Source: Bog-473 sp963843365
GTDB taxonomy: Bacteria > Actinomycetota > Acidimicrobiia > Acidimicrobiales > RAAP-2
DNA length: 64,000 nucleotides
NCBI GenBank assembly: GCA_963843365.1
Contig: CAWJKG010000003.1
Location: forward strand, 310,001 to 374,000
Reading direction: 5' to 3'
Positions 34,456-44,045 of this stretch are shown here, piece by piece. Both the position numbers and the translations under genes were made by a program. The notes under the pieces were generated by a model that saw nothing but the letters and a program-made list of their open reading frames with translations, was not told the origin of the DNA and did no database searches. The stretch's first letter is position 1; each line of letters begins with the position of its first letter.

Positions 34456-37019
34456 GCGTCGGCGTCCTCGAGAGGCCGGCCACGGGCTCGGCCCCCGTTC
34501 CCCCGGGTACGGGCGGCATCCCGGCCCGCCGGGCGATGGTCCGCTGGGCCTGGCGCCTCTTCCGGCGGGAGTGGCGCCAGCAGCTCCTCATCCTGCTCCT
34601 CATCGTCGTCGCCGTGGCCGCGGTCGTGGTCGGGTCCGCCGTCGCGGTCAACACTCCACCCCCGCCCAACGCCGGGTTCGGCACGGCCCACGACCTCGCC
34701 ACCTTCGATCTGTCCACGCCGTCGAGCAAAGGGGCGGCTGCTCCCACACTCCCCGAGGTGCAGGCGCAGATCGCCACGCTGGAGCACCGCTTCGGCCGGG
34801 TCCAGGTCGTTGAGAACGAGACGTTCAATGTTCCCGGCTCCAGCCAGACGTACCAGCTCCGCTCCCAGGATCCGCACGGGCCTTACGGAGGCCCGATGCT
34901 CCAGCTGCTCTCCGGTCACTACCCGAAGGGATCCGGCCAGATTGCCGTCACCCCCGGGCTCGCTTCAGAACTCAACCTCTCGGTCGGTGACGCATGGCCC
35001 CAGGGGGGCAGGACCGTGGTCGGAATGGTGCAGAACCCCCAGAGCCTGCTGGACGAGTTCGCGCTGGTCCCGCCCGGACAGGTGGCGAATCCGTCCCAGG
35101 TGAGTGTCCTCTTCGACGCATCAGCGTCGGCCAGCAAGGACCTCCCCTCGTACGTCACCACTGCGGGCTCGAGCAACAACAGCAACGTCGTCAACCCGGC
35201 CACCATCGTGTTGGCACTGGCCACCGTCGGCATGCTGCTCATCGCCCTGGTGTCGATCGGTGGCTTCACGGTGCTGGCCCAGCGGCGCATGCGCTCCCTC
35301 GGCATGCTCGAATCGATGGGGGCGACGGACCGCAACGTCCGGCTCGTCCTTGAGGCCAACGGCGTCATTGTGGGCGTCGTGGGCGCGGCCCTGGGGTTCG
35401 CCCTCGGTCTGGTGCTCTGGCTCCTGTACCGGCCCCACAACGAGCAGAGCGCGCACCACGTGATCGCCACCTTCGCGTTGCCCTGGAACGTGGTCGTGCC
35501 CGCCCTGGTGCTGGCGGTGCTCGCCACGTTCTTCGCCGCCGGCTACCCGGCCCGCGCCATCACGCGGGTTCCGGTCGTCAGCGCGCTGGCAGGGAGGCCG
35601 GCGCCGCCCCGCCAGATCCACCGCTCCCTGGTCCCCGGTGTGATCGCTCTCGCCCTCGGATTCGTCATGTTCTCGCTCTCGGGCGCGGCGGGGAACGGGG
35701 GCGGGGTCATATGGCTCGTGCCGGGACTGATCGCCTTGATCGTCGGCATCATCCTCGTCTCACCGTTCTTCCTGGTCCTGCTGGCCCGGATCGGCGGGAG
35801 ATCGCCGATCGCCGTCCGCCTGCCGCTGCGCGACATGGCGCGCTACCGGGCCCGCTCCGGCTCTGCCCTCTCGGCCATCAGCCTCGGCGTCATGATCGCC
35901 GTCATCATCTGCGCGGTCGCCGTCGCCCGCTATTCCAACGTCTTCGACTTCGTCGGACCGAACATGACGGCGAACACGCTCAACGTCTACAGCCCGCCGC
36001 CGGCGGGGACCGAGCTCTTCAACCCGGGGACTGGGCCGCAGTCGGCACCCACGCCACCCACTGTGTCCGCGCAATTGGCGACAGTGCATGCCATCGCCGC
36101 CGCGGTGGGCGCGCACAACGTGGTGGAGCTCGACAATCCGTCGGTGGGTCTGCAGAACCCGAGCGGTCAAGGGCGCCAGTGGAACGGCCCGATCTATGTG
36201 GCCACGCCGGCCCTCCTGCGGGCGTACGGCATCAATCCCTCGTCCATTCCCTCCGACGTCGACATCCTGAGCGCCAGACCAGGACTGGCCGGCTCGGGGG
36301 TGCAATTGACGTTCGGAGCTGATGACAAGGGCGGCGGCGGCGGTCAGGGCCCTGGTGGGAACGAGAACCAGTGCACGCCCAACCAGTGCGTCGCCCACCC
36401 CGTGATTCTGGAGGAGAGCCGGCTGCCCATCGGGACGTCGTCGCCGAACACGGTGATCACTGAGAGCGCGCTACGCCGGCTGCACATCGCCAACCAGAAC
36501 ACCCTAGGGGGGTGGACGCTCCTCGCCGGGGCCCCCATCACCCAGGCGCAGCTGCGCAGCGCCAACGCGCTGGCGAGCGCCGGCGACCTGAGCACGGAGT
36601 CGAAGAACGACGCGCCCACGTCGGCCGAGATCGTCAACTGGGCGACCGTGTTCGGCATCGCCCTGGCGCTCGGTGTCCTGGCCATGAGCGTGGGACTGAT
36701 CCGGAGCGAGACGGCAAATGACCTGCGCACGCTCACCGCCACCGGCGCGAGCTCGCGCACAAGGCGCAGCCTCACCGCTGTGACCGCGGGCGCCCTGGCC
36801 TTGCTGGGTGCACTCCTTGGCACCCTGGCGGCGTACGTGGGGCTCTTCGGATGGTTCCGCTCGAATGCGAGGGAAGGCGGCGTGTCGGACATCATCGATC
36901 ACGTCCCGTGGAGCAGCCTGTTCTTCATTGTGATCGCCATGCCCCTCATGGCCACGCTCGTCGGCTGGGTGCTGGCGGGACGCGAGCCGCGCGGGATCGG
37001 CTCACGCCCGATGGAGTGA
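34452..37019 (+). CDS. FtsX-like ABC transporter permease
   Basis: An 855-aa permease with two FtsX domains. A cytoplasmic stretch precedes helix 1 (LLILLLIVVAVAAVVVG), then a large extracytoplasmic domain, three helices near 240-370 with LGMLESMGATDRNVRLVLEANG, further helices around 390-450, a second extracytoplasmic domain, and a closing three-helix set including TATGASSRTRRSLTAVTAGALALLG. This layout fits actinobacterial macrolide or lantibiotic-type exporters. It is the third gene of the PadR operon. Confidence 0.9.
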   Translation: MSVGVLERPATGSAPVPPGTGGIPARRAMVRWAWRLFRREWRQQLLILLLIVVAVAAVVVGSAVAVNTPPPPNAGFGTAHDLATFDLSTPSSKGAAAPTLPEVQAQIATLEHRFGRVQVVENETFNVPGSSQTYQLRSQDPHGPYGGPMLQLLSGHYPKGSGQIAVTPGLASELNLSVGDAWPQGGRTVVGMVQNPQSLLDEFALVPPGQVANPSQVSVLFDASASASKDLPSYVTTAGSSNNSNVVNPATIVLALATVGMLLIALVSIGGFTVLAQRRMRSLGMLESMGATDRNVRLVLEANGVIVGVVGAALGFALGLVLWLLYRPHNEQSAHHVIATFALPWNVVVPALVLAVLATFFAAGYPARAITRVPVVSALAGRPAPPRQIHRSLVPGVIALALGFVMFSLSGAAGNGGGVIWLVPGLIALIVGIILVSPFFLVLLARIGGRSPIAVRLPLRDMARYRARSGSALSAISLGVMIAVIICAVAVARYSNVFDFVGPNMTANTLNVYSPPPAGTELFNPGTGPQSAPTPPTVSAQLATVHAIAAAVGAHNVVELDNPSVGLQNPSGQGRQWNGPIYVATPALLRAYGINPSSIPSDVDILSARPGLAGSGVQLTFGADDKGGGGGQGPGGNENQCTPNQCVAHPVILEESRLPIGTSSPNTVITESALRRLHIANQNTLGGWTLLAGAPITQAQLRSANALASAGDLSTESKNDAPTSAEIVNWATVFGIALALGVLAMSVGLIRSETANDLRTLTATGASSRTRRSLTAVTAGALALLGALLGTLAAYVGLFGWFRSNAREGGVSDIIDHVPWSSLFFIVIAMPLMATLVGWVLAGREPRGIGSRPME

Positions 37020-37107
37020 CACACATGACCAGCCGCGCCGACCCGGGCGAGGCCAGCGACCCACGGCAGCCCGGCGCGCCGACAGCGCTGTCCTGCAGCA
37101 CCGCCGG

Positions 37108-37266
37108 ATGTGGCCTCGCTGGGTGGCCCATGTCCTGCTGGCGACCTGTCCCGCCTCCTTGGCAACCGTGATGCTCATCACGAAAGGCATCGCCTGCCTC
37201 GTCGTGGGCTCAGCCTTCCTGGCGCTGGTGGCCATACACGTGGCGCGCCGCTCCGTCGTGCGGTGA
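37108..37266 (+). CDS. Small single-helix membrane protein, possibly the 3' part of a frameshifted gene
   Basis: A 52-aa frame from ATG 37108 with a hydrophobic body (VAHVLLATCPASLATVMLI ... LVVGSAFLALVAIHVA) and a basic end. A separate start at ATG 37025, 5 nt after the permease stop, opens a polar frame that would run into this one if a base were gained or lost near 37090, so the real gene may be 37025-37266 (about 80 aa). It follows the ABC permease in the same direction and may be an accessory subunit. Family not recognised. Confidence 0.5.
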   Translation: MWPRWVAHVLLATCPASLATVMLITKGIACLVVGSAFLALVAIHVARRSVVR

Positions 37267-37272
37267 CGCGGG

Positions 37273-38535
37273 TCAGGATTCGGGCGTGACCCCGAAGCGA
37301 TCGGTGTAGAAGGCCAGTGCTCGCCGGCGCTCGGCCCGATCGAGCCCGAACTCGGCCAGGTCGTAGTGCACGCCTCCGTGGCGGCCGCGGGGGTGCGCGG
37401 CCATGAAGGACGTCATCGACTCGGTGGCGCGGCTGTCCAGGGGCTGGCCGGCCAGGTCGTAGACCCGTGCGACCATGGCGAGGTCGTTGGCCATGAATTC
37501 GTCGAAGTGCACGTCGATGGTCTGGTCCGCCGGCAGGGCATCGCGCTCGTCGGCACAGCGGCGCAGCATGCGTTCGAGGCGGTCGGCCCAGTAGCTCCCC
37601 ATGCCCACGACATCGACCCGGTCCCGGGTGAGCCGCGCCGTGTACGCGATCATCATCACCATTGAGGCCGTGACCGAGACCGGATCCCGGTGGGTCACCA
37701 CGAAGGTGGCGTCCGGGAAGGTGTCGACCAGGGCAGGGAACTGCTCGAGGTGCTGCGGCGTCTTCAGGACCCAGCGGGTGCCGCCGCGCAACCACTGCAG
37801 CACCTGGAGCACCTTGTGGAGGTAGGCGTACGTCGGTCGCTGGTCGCGTCCCAGGTAGGCGTCGCGCCACGACGGCATGGGCGCCGTCGTTTCGAAGAGC
37901 ATGGTGGAGAAATCGATGGCGAGCAGCTGTATCTCCTCATGGGTGTGCTCGACCGTCATCTCGTGCATGCGGTTGAAGTAGGGCAATGCCGCATGGAGAA
38001 AACCGAGGGCCATCTCGGTGCGCTCCAGCCGGGGGTCGGGGGCGCCCGGGGGCGGCACCTCGCCCTGGGGCAGGACCGGCTCCAGGCTCTCCCAGTAGGG
38101 GAGCGAGCGGAGCGCGGGGTCGGCGGACATGAGGTTGTGCAGGTGCGTGGTGCCGGTCCGGGGGAGGCCACAGATCACGATCGGCGCGACGATCCGCTCC
38201 TGGAGGATTTCGGGGTGGCGACGGACGAGATCCTCGACGAGCAGGCGGTTCTTGAGCAGGCCGAGGATGAAGACGTGCTGCTGCATGATCCCGGCCCCGT
38301 TGAAGCCGCCCTCTTCGCGCATGGCCCGGCAGAGCACTCCGAGCCGGTCGACGAAGTCGTCCGGGCCGAAGTCCTCCAATCCGGTCTCGCGCCGCGCCGC
38401 CGCCATCAGTGCCGCCGGTTCGAGCGTGAGCTGCGTCCCGGCCTCGTCCATGAAATCGAGGATGGCGCGCACCTCCTCGGTGTACCGCGGCTGTGCCAGG
38501 TCGTCGATGGTGACGGCGGCCGGACGGGCGCTCAT
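37273..38535 (-). CDS. Sulfotransferase family protein
   Basis: A 420-aa sulfotransferase (Sulfotransfer_3 type) that would transfer sulfate from PAPS. The 5'-phosphosulfate loop is ICGLPRTGTTHLHNLM and the 3'-phosphate site is VVTHRDPVSVTASMVMM; KTPQHLEQFPALVDTFPDA lies between them. It ends with a PRGRHGGVHYDLAEFGLD block common in this actinobacterial group. ATG 38535 overlaps the DUF1214 gene stop by 4 nt, so the two proteins are made together. Acceptor unknown; lipids or glycans are the usual targets. Confidence 0.88.
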   Translation of the reverse strand: MSARPAAVTIDDLAQPRYTEEVRAILDFMDEAGTQLTLEPAALMAAARRETGLEDFGPDDFVDRLGVLCRAMREEGGFNGAGIMQQHVFILGLLKNRLLVEDLVRRHPEILQERIVAPIVICGLPRTGTTHLHNLMSADPALRSLPYWESLEPVLPQGEVPPPGAPDPRLERTEMALGFLHAALPYFNRMHEMTVEHTHEEIQLLAIDFSTMLFETTAPMPSWRDAYLGRDQRPTYAYLHKVLQVLQWLRGGTRWVLKTPQHLEQFPALVDTFPDATFVVTHRDPVSVTASMVMMIAYTARLTRDRVDVVGMGSYWADRLERMLRRCADERDALPADQTIDVHFDEFMANDLAMVARVYDLAGQPLDSRATESMTSFMAAHPRGRHGGVHYDLAEFGLDRAERRRALAFYTDRFGVTPES

Positions 38536-39599
38536 ACGGTCCGCACCGGCAGGACCTCCACCTGTGGTTGCTCGGGCGTCGCCGCGGGGAGGAACCAACG
38601 GAACCAGATGCGCCCCGATCGATGCCCCGCGGTCGAGACCCAGTTGGGATGGGACGGGCGCTGGGCCGAGACGACGATGATCCAAGAGCCGTCGGGTTCG
38701 TACTGCACCTCGGCACCGTTGATCGTCACCCGCTCGTAGTCGTAGTTATAGGTGTGCAGAAGGCGATTCCACAGGCACATGTTCCAGAAGACGCACTCGG
38801 GCGAGCGGCCCCGGATGACCAGAGCCTCGTCGTCGCTCAGCTCGAAGGCGCCCATGGCATAGGCGGCGTCACCCGCCGCCCAGCCGAACGTCTCCGTGGG
38901 CACCGGGTAGGGCGGATCGATGGCGTTGGGTGTGCCGAGCGGGATGGGCACGATGCTCGACTGCTCGCGGATCCAGGTCGTGGCCGCCCGGATGCGCCGG
39001 GCCAGGTCGGCGTCGTCCTGGCGGTAGGCCTCGGGCGGGTCGTCCGCCTCGATGTGCCACACGGCACGCCGACCCCGGCGCGGATCGTCGAGGTAGTCAC
39101 GGGTGATGGCGGCCACCGCATCGGGCTCCGACCGGATCCAGAGGACACCGGGCTCGCCGGGATCAGTTGGCGAAATGACGATGTGGATGGCCCCGTTGGC
39201 GTCCCGCTGCACCCCGTGGCTGTTGGCTGACCCCGCGATCCGCGTGGAGTAGCGCCCGTCGTCGGGGCCGCCATAGACGGTCAGCGACATGTAGACGGCG
39301 TCACCCGGTTCGAGTCGGACCCGATACGTCCGGCTGGGATCGATCGGCGCATAGCAGTAGAAGGCATCCGCGTTGTCGCCGCCCCATTTCTTGTACGGGC
39401 CCACGATCTCGACGAAGCGAGGCCGAGCCTTGTCGGCCCAGAGGTTGACCTCGCTTGCCACCTGCAGGATCGAGAGCACCCACTTGTGCGCCTCGAGCAG
39501 CGTGTCGGGGTCGTCGGCGAGCTGCTCCACCATGCGCGCGTGCGTGGCGCCGATGGTGTCGAGCAGTTCTGTGAAGGCTGCCTCGGTCTCGGTCCTCAT
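38532..39599 (-). CDS. DUF1214 domain-containing protein
   Basis: A 355-aa protein. The C-terminal part matches DUF1214: NMCLWNRLLHTYNYDYERV, YEPDGSWIIVVSAQRPSHPNW and the ending GRIWFRWFLP. The N-terminal half has RPRFVEIVGPYKKWGGDNADAFYCYAPID, typical of the paired DUF1254-like region. No function is established for the family. It is always found here with the sulfotransferase gene by overlap. ATG 39599 is chosen because GGGGGAA precedes it; the frame continues upstream without a better start. Confidence 0.8.
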   Translation of the reverse strand: MRTETEAAFTELLDTIGATHARMVEQLADDPDTLLEAHKWVLSILQVASEVNLWADKARPRFVEIVGPYKKWGGDNADAFYCYAPIDPSRTYRVRLEPGDAVYMSLTVYGGPDDGRYSTRIAGSANSHGVQRDANGAIHIVISPTDPGEPGVLWIRSEPDAVAAITRDYLDDPRRGRRAVWHIEADDPPEAYRQDDADLARRIRAATTWIREQSSIVPIPLGTPNAIDPPYPVPTETFGWAAGDAAYAMGAFELSDDEALVIRGRSPECVFWNMCLWNRLLHTYNYDYERVTINGAEVQYEPDGSWIIVVSAQRPSHPNWVSTAGHRSGRIWFRWFLPAATPEQPQVEVLPVRTV

Positions 39600-39667
39600 G
39601 GTTCCCCCATTTCGAATGGCGCCGATCATAGGAAGCATCCGAGGACCGGGTGGGGGTCGGCCCGGGA

Positions 39668-41188
39668 TCAGGTGCTGGCGCGGTCGAATCCCGCGGTCTC
39701 CGGCGCCGATGTCGCGCCGGTCTGGCGCTGGTGTTCCCAGCGGGCCAGGATCCATGTCAGCGCGGCGATCCCGGCGAACCAGACGAGGTTGCCGAGCGGC
39801 AGGACACTCCAGGTGGCCATGGCGCACAACACGCAGATGCCGGCGTCGCGCATTCGTGGGTCACACCCGACACACGCGAGCAACGGGAGCGCCCACAACA
39901 CGTACCAGGGCTGCGGGTTTGTGGCGCAGACGGCCATCACGCCGAAGGCGAGCGCCAGAGCGCCGACCCAGCTGGCCCGACGTGCCAGCACCACGACGAT
40001 GGCGACGGCGAGGGCGATGCCCCCCAACTGCACGATGTTGCCGAGGCTCGATGACGAGGATCCGGCGAGATTGAGGAGGGAGAACGAACTGGCAACCGTC
40101 GCCTTCGAAGCGGACCGCAGCCAGCTGAAGCCGTCCCCGCCGCTCGGCACCCCGCAGACAACCAGTGCGAGCAGGCTGAGGGCGAACCCGCCGGTCACGT
40201 AGGCGGCACGGCGGCGCCACGACCCCTGCCAGCACCACCAGGCGATGGCGAGCACGGCGAGGGCGGCCGGCGCCTTGACCGTGAGTCCCAGGGCGGCCAG
40301 GGACAGGGCCCACCACGGACGTCCCGCGAGCGCCAGGGCGACGCCCGCCACCACGAGACTGATCATCACCGCGTCGTTGTGGATGCCGCCGACGAAGACA
40401 AGGAGGACGGCAGGATTGGCCACCCCGGCCACCACGGCAGCGGCCGGGTTGATGCCCCTCACCGTCGCCGCGCGGCCCACGCCCCAGGCGCACAGCACCA
40501 GGCTCGCCACAATCACGAGCCGCCACCCCTCGACGGCGATCCAGGGGTGGCCACCCGACATCCTCACGAGCAATGCGGAGAGGTCGTCCGCGCCGGGGCC
40601 GTAGATGGAGGGCCCGGTGAGATATTTCGGGTCGACGGCCGCGACCCAGACCGAGTGGGGCCCGAGGAGGTGCACGGGGGCGGTGCTGCCGAAGCCCGAC
40701 GCCACCAGCTTGCCCTGTGCCACGTAGACCCAGACGTCCTGGCTTGCCAAGGGGGCGGCGAACAACAAGGGAACGGTCCAGGCGGCAGCGACCCACCACC
40801 ACCGAGGTCCGGCCGGCCTCTGCTCGGCGCGCAGCATGCGCCAGAGTCCGATCCAGGCCACGGCGAGCAACGTCAGCCCGACCACCGCCGCCGCCACCAC
40901 GAGCAGGTGTCCCCAACCGACGCCGGGACCGCTGTTCGCCGGTGAGGTCCAGCGGGGGAGTCCCAGTCCCTCCCAGCCGGGTGCGCGTCCCGAGGCCGCG
41001 AAGGGCCAGGCGCCAGCGGCGTGCGGACCCAGCGGCGAGGCGGGAAGATCGCTCGCCAGCGCCAGGAGGCCGGAGCCGACGGCACCGACAACGGCAGCGG
41101 CGAGGAGCCCGGACGTGCGGCCCCCCTGCACAGGCGCGTCCTCCTGCTCCGACAGGTTCCGGCCCGATTCCAGCGAGCCCACGGTCAC
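39668..41188 (-). CDS. MptB-like polyprenol-phosphomannose-dependent mannosyltransferase (GT-C)
   Basis: A 506-aa polytopic glycosyltransferase with about 12 hydrophobic helices. The motif LASQDVWVYVAQGKL near 145-160 carries the GT-C catalytic Asp, followed by VFVGGIHNDAVMISLV and TNPQPWYVLWALPLL, all MptB-like. MptB elongates the alpha-1,6 mannan core of lipomannan using a polyprenol-phosphomannose donor outside the membrane. Whether this organism makes lipomannan is unknown, so I give the family and not the gene name. GTG start without a clear ribosome site. Confidence 0.8.
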   Translation of the reverse strand: MTVGSLESGRNLSEQEDAPVQGGRTSGLLAAAVVGAVGSGLLALASDLPASPLGPHAAGAWPFAASGRAPGWEGLGLPRWTSPANSGPGVGWGHLLVVAAAVVGLTLLAVAWIGLWRMLRAEQRPAGPRWWWVAAAWTVPLLFAAPLASQDVWVYVAQGKLVASGFGSTAPVHLLGPHSVWVAAVDPKYLTGPSIYGPGADDLSALLVRMSGGHPWIAVEGWRLVIVASLVLCAWGVGRAATVRGINPAAAVVAGVANPAVLLVFVGGIHNDAVMISLVVAGVALALAGRPWWALSLAALGLTVKAPAALAVLAIAWWCWQGSWRRRAAYVTGGFALSLLALVVCGVPSGGDGFSWLRSASKATVASSFSLLNLAGSSSSSLGNIVQLGGIALAVAIVVVLARRASWVGALALAFGVMAVCATNPQPWYVLWALPLLACVGCDPRMRDAGICVLCAMATWSVLPLGNLVWFAGIAALTWILARWEHQRQTGATSAPETAGFDRAST

Positions 41189-41382
41189 GAGGGAATTATC
41201 GGATTCGGCCCGTCCGGCCTGAAGCGATTCGGCGGGGCCCGGTCCGGGGAATCGAGAATGGGTGCCCGGCTCGCTTCCGATGCCGGCTGCCAGATCTTCG
41301 GGTTCGGGCGGAGGTCGTGCGTCGACCAGAATGACGGGTGCGATCCAGACGAAGACCGATGGAGCGACCGAGGAGAGTGGTG

Positions 41383-41592
41383 ATGATGGCGAAGTCCCCT
41401 GATGACATCCCGATCATGGAGGACCCCGAGCCGCTGGAACCCGACGACGCCGCCGACCTTGCTCCGCTGGACAACGAAGTCGACTTCGACGACGAGCAGG
41501 AGGAGGATCAGTCTCCGCTCGACGAGACCGAAGCGGCGGAGGCGGGCGTGCTGCTCGATGATCCCGAGGCGTTGTCCGACGAGGACGAGTAG
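41383..41592 (+). CDS. Small highly acidic protein
   Basis: A 69-aa protein from ATG 41383 (or 41386) with AGGAG 7 nt upstream. It is dominated by Asp and Glu, with many Pro-Leu-Asp repeats (PLEPDD, APLDNE, SPLDETE) and almost no aromatic residues, so it is likely disordered. I do not recognise a family. It stands alone between mptB-like and methyltransferase genes. Confidence 0.6.
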   Translation: MMAKSPDDIPIMEDPEPLEPDDAADLAPLDNEVDFDDEQEEDQSPLDETEAAEAGVLLDDPEALSDEDE

Positions 41593-41631
41593 TCCCAATC
41601 CGCTCCGGCCGGCTCGACAGCGGTGGCGGGC

Positions 41632-42258
41632 TCAGCGCCGGGTCGCTCCCACCTGCCACGCCTGAGCTCCGTCCGGGTCGATGGTGATCTCAATGACGGC
41701 GGGCTCAATGGAGTCGATGTCCCAGCCCGAGGCGAAGCTGGCGCGAATTTGCTCCCGGGTGATGCGGCGCGGCCCCCAGTCGCCCGGCTGTCGCTCGCTG
41801 AAACACAGCATGTGGTAGCGGCCACCGACCGGGACCACCGACGCGAGGCTTTCCACGAACCGCGGACGGTCGTCGTCGTCGAAGATGTGGAAGAGCCCGC
41901 AGTCGAGCACGGTGTCGAACGCACGGCCGATCTGGTGGAGCTGACGGGCGTCCCCGGTGAGGAACTCCGCACGCAGGTTGCGCTCGGCTGCCTTCGCTTC
42001 TGCACGCGCGATGGCACCGGCCGCGATGTCCACTCCGACGGCGTCGTACCCGAGCGAGGCTGCGAGCAGCGCGTGCTCACCCGTGCCGCAGCCCACGTCG
42101 AGCACCGTTCCTGCCAAGCCGCCGGACGCAGCCAGGCGTTGAAAGGCTGCTTGGGGGCGCCCGATGTCCCACGGCGGGGTCCCGGTCTCGTAACTGGCAT
42201 CGAAGTCGTGTCGAGGTCGGGGAGACCCGGGCTCGGCAGAGAAAAACGGTCCGGCCAT
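41632..42258 (-). CDS. Class I SAM-dependent methyltransferase
   Basis: A 208-aa methyltransferase. It has the SAM motif I VLDVGCGTGEHALLAA, the acidic residue after beta-2 (VGVDIAAGAIARA), motif II TGDARQLHQIG, and a post-I region FDTVLDCGLFHIFDDDDR. The opening YETGTPPWDIGRPQ is shared with thiopurine-type and other small-molecule methyltransferases. Substrate unknown. It is the last backbone gene before the island; its start is 61 nt from the left tRNA-Gly fragment. Confidence 0.85.
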   Translation of the reverse strand: MAGPFFSAEPGSPRPRHDFDASYETGTPPWDIGRPQAAFQRLAASGGLAGTVLDVGCGTGEHALLAASLGYDAVGVDIAAGAIARAEAKAAERNLRAEFLTGDARQLHQIGRAFDTVLDCGLFHIFDDDDRPRFVESLASVVPVGGRYHMLCFSERQPGDWGPRRITREQIRASFASGWDIDSIEPAVIEITIDPDGAQAWQVGATRR

Positions 42259-42318
42259 GACGCGGTGCTAGCACCTCTGTCCGGGAGATGCGAGGGGGGC
42301 GCCGTCCCCCACATGAGC

Positions 42319-42360
42319 GCGGCCGACCAGATCGAGCTGGCATCATCGGCTTGGAAGGCT
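42319..42360 (-). repeat. Partial tRNA-Gly copy (left attachment-like site)
   Basis: 42 nt aligned to the 3' half of the intact tRNA-Gly at 60446-60488 with two mismatches and one missing base. It spans the T-arm, variable loop, anticodon loop and acceptor 3' strand; the 5' half of a tRNA is absent, so it is not a working tRNA. The 244 nt between the methyltransferase start (42258) and the ferredoxin stop (42503) hold nothing else I can support. Confidence 0.8.
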
Positions 42361-42502
42361 CGGACCGTCCCTGGCCACAGGACTGGTTGGCTCCACGGAG
42401 CGACGTGAGGACCACTTCGCCCTGCCCCGATCCCTCCTGGTGCGTCCCGACGGACGGCGCCAAAGGTCCCTGAAGACCACGGAGGCGAAGAGCCCGCTCG
42501 GG

Positions 42503-42760
42503 TCAGATCCGTCGTGTACCGGTACGGACCAGCCTCCGGACCGGTTGGCCGTCATCTACCACTTCGACGGTGATCGCTCGCCTTGGACAGTCGCGGGCGG
42601 CTCGTCTGGCCAGTGCGAGGAGCTCGCGAGAGATGGGTGTGTTCTTCTCCACAATGGGGTAGCCCCACTCGTCGAGCGAGATGCACTCGGGCAAGATCTC
42701 CGCGCAGTAGCCGTAGGCGTCGCACGCGATGGGATCGATGGTGATGCGGAGAGCCTTCAT
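42503..42760 (-). CDS. Ferredoxin, single-cluster actinobacterial type
   Basis: An 85-aa ferredoxin. Cluster ligands appear as CDAYGYC (C-x5-C, the spacing of [3Fe-4S] ferredoxins), with CP in ARDCPRRAITVE as the distal pair, plus an extra Cys in PECISL. The fold matches the small ferredoxins serving P450s and oxidoreductases. It starts 1 nt after the NuoF-like gene's stop, so it is the last gene of the operon and is probably the electron partner of that protein. Confidence 0.88.
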   Translation of the reverse strand: MKALRITIDPIACDAYGYCAEILPECISLDEWGYPIVEKNTPISRELLALARRAARDCPRRAITVEVVDDGQPVRRLVRTGTRRI

Positions 42761-42761
42761 G

Positions 42762-44045
42762 TCAGAATTGGTATGGCCGGGGAAAGCGCAGTGAGGTGGC
42801 CTTGCGCCAAGAGGGACACGGTGCACCCTTGACGTGTGCTGCAATATCAGCGGCGAAGACTGCGAGGGCACTGCGCACCAAGCCGACGGCGCCATCGGGG
42901 TGCCGGCAAGCGCCTCGTCCCGCAACCTGATCAAGACGACGCGTGAGGCGGCGGAGCCCGGCATCGCCACCTTGACCCCTGGCGAGCAGGGCCAGATCGT
43001 CGGCAATGGCGGGTAGGCCGTAGGCACATGGGCCACACTGACCCGCACCTTGCGTTGCCAGGTACTGGGCAATGCGGGCGGATTCGGAGACGCCACATGT
43101 TCCTTCTTCGAGAACCACGATCACGCCCACTCCCGCCGTGGCACCGATGGCACGCAGGGGAGCGGGTGCGTAGGGCACGCCAAAGTGTTCGGGACCGATC
43201 CACTTCCCGCCGTAGCCTCCAACGAGGAGCGCCTGCACGGTTCCGCTCGGTTGGCCCCGTGTGGCGATCTCCCAGATGGGGGTGCCCTGGTCGACTTCGA
43301 CGACTCCGGGGTGCTGCACGTTGCCACCGATCGTCACCAGACAGGTGCCTGGTGCGTCCGGCATTCCACGGGACCGAAAGGGGCCAGCGCCGTATCGGGC
43401 AATGAGGGCGACGTGTGCCAGCGTCTCTGTGTTGTGGACGAGTGCTGGACGGCGTTCGATGCGAAGCGGGACCCCTTTGTCGGGTCTGAACATCGGCATC
43501 AAGGAGCCGGTGGCCATCCAGTTGGCGAGAGCAGACTCCTCACCGCCGATGAACCTGTCCGGGGGCCGAACGAGATCCTCTCGCAGTGGCGCGTAGCGAT
43601 GCCTGCTCCGCTCGGCAATGGCGTGGTTCACTGCGGCAGCCACCGCGTTGCGCCCGAGGGGAACGCAGATCACGATCCGATCGGCATGGCAGAGTGCAGC
43701 AAGGTATTGGGCTCCGTCCAGCACCAGATGAGGTACCCGGGTCAGCAGTAACTTGTCCTTGTCGCTCGCCGGTTCCCCTTCCATGCCGTTGACGATCAAC
43801 GTCGCGCCGTGACCACCCGAGCGAGCCAGGGCGAGCTTGGTGGATGCCGGAAAGGCGCCTCCGCCCCGACCGGCCAAGCCCGATGCCTCGAGGTGTCGCT
43901 CGACACCCCGGTGCCATCCATCGCTGTTTCGGAGTGGAATCTGGAGCGGGCCCAGCGCTTCGATATGCCTGACGAGGTCGCGCGGGTAACGGAGCAGTTC
44001 ATGCGCGTCCTCGAGGGTGGGCGCGGGTGTCATGCTCTGTGTCAT
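42762..44045 (-). CDS. NuoF-like Fe-S flavoprotein (SLBB, NADH-binding-type)
   Basis: A 427-aa protein resembling the NuoF/51-kDa subunit. Matching blocks: ASGLAGRGGGAFPASTKLAL (FMN/NADH Gly-rich region), VNGMEGEPASDKDK, GGEESALANWMATG, RPALVHNTETLAHVA, and TIGGNVQHPGVVEV (SLBB). The N3-type cluster survives as QCGPCAYG and GACRHP. No NuoE or NuoG homologue is present, so it is not complex I; it probably moves electrons between NAD(P)H or ferredoxin and the membrane proteins beside it. GGAGGTG ribosome site; ATGA overlap upstream. Confidence 0.85.
   Translation of the reverse strand: MTQSMTPAPTLEDAHELLRYPRDLVRHIEALGPLQIPLRNSDGWHRGVERHLEASGLAGRGGGAFPASTKLALARSGGHGATLIVNGMEGEPASDKDKLLLTRVPHLVLDGAQYLAALCHADRIVICVPLGRNAVAAAVNHAIAERSRHRYAPLREDLVRPPDRFIGGEESALANWMATGSLMPMFRPDKGVPLRIERRPALVHNTETLAHVALIARYGAGPFRSRGMPDAPGTCLVTIGGNVQHPGVVEVDQGTPIWEIATRGQPSGTVQALLVGGYGGKWIGPEHFGVPYAPAPLRAIGATAGVGVIVVLEEGTCGVSESARIAQYLATQGAGQCGPCAYGLPAIADDLALLARGQGGDAGLRRLTRRLDQVAGRGACRHPDGAVGLVRSALAVFAADIAAHVKGAPCPSWRKATSLRFPRPYQF

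Noticed and set aside
42457..42470. GCGCCAAAGGTCCC, a possible half DosR-like box near the left end of the island
   Set aside because: Only the right half fits and no gene starts downstream in a suitable position.
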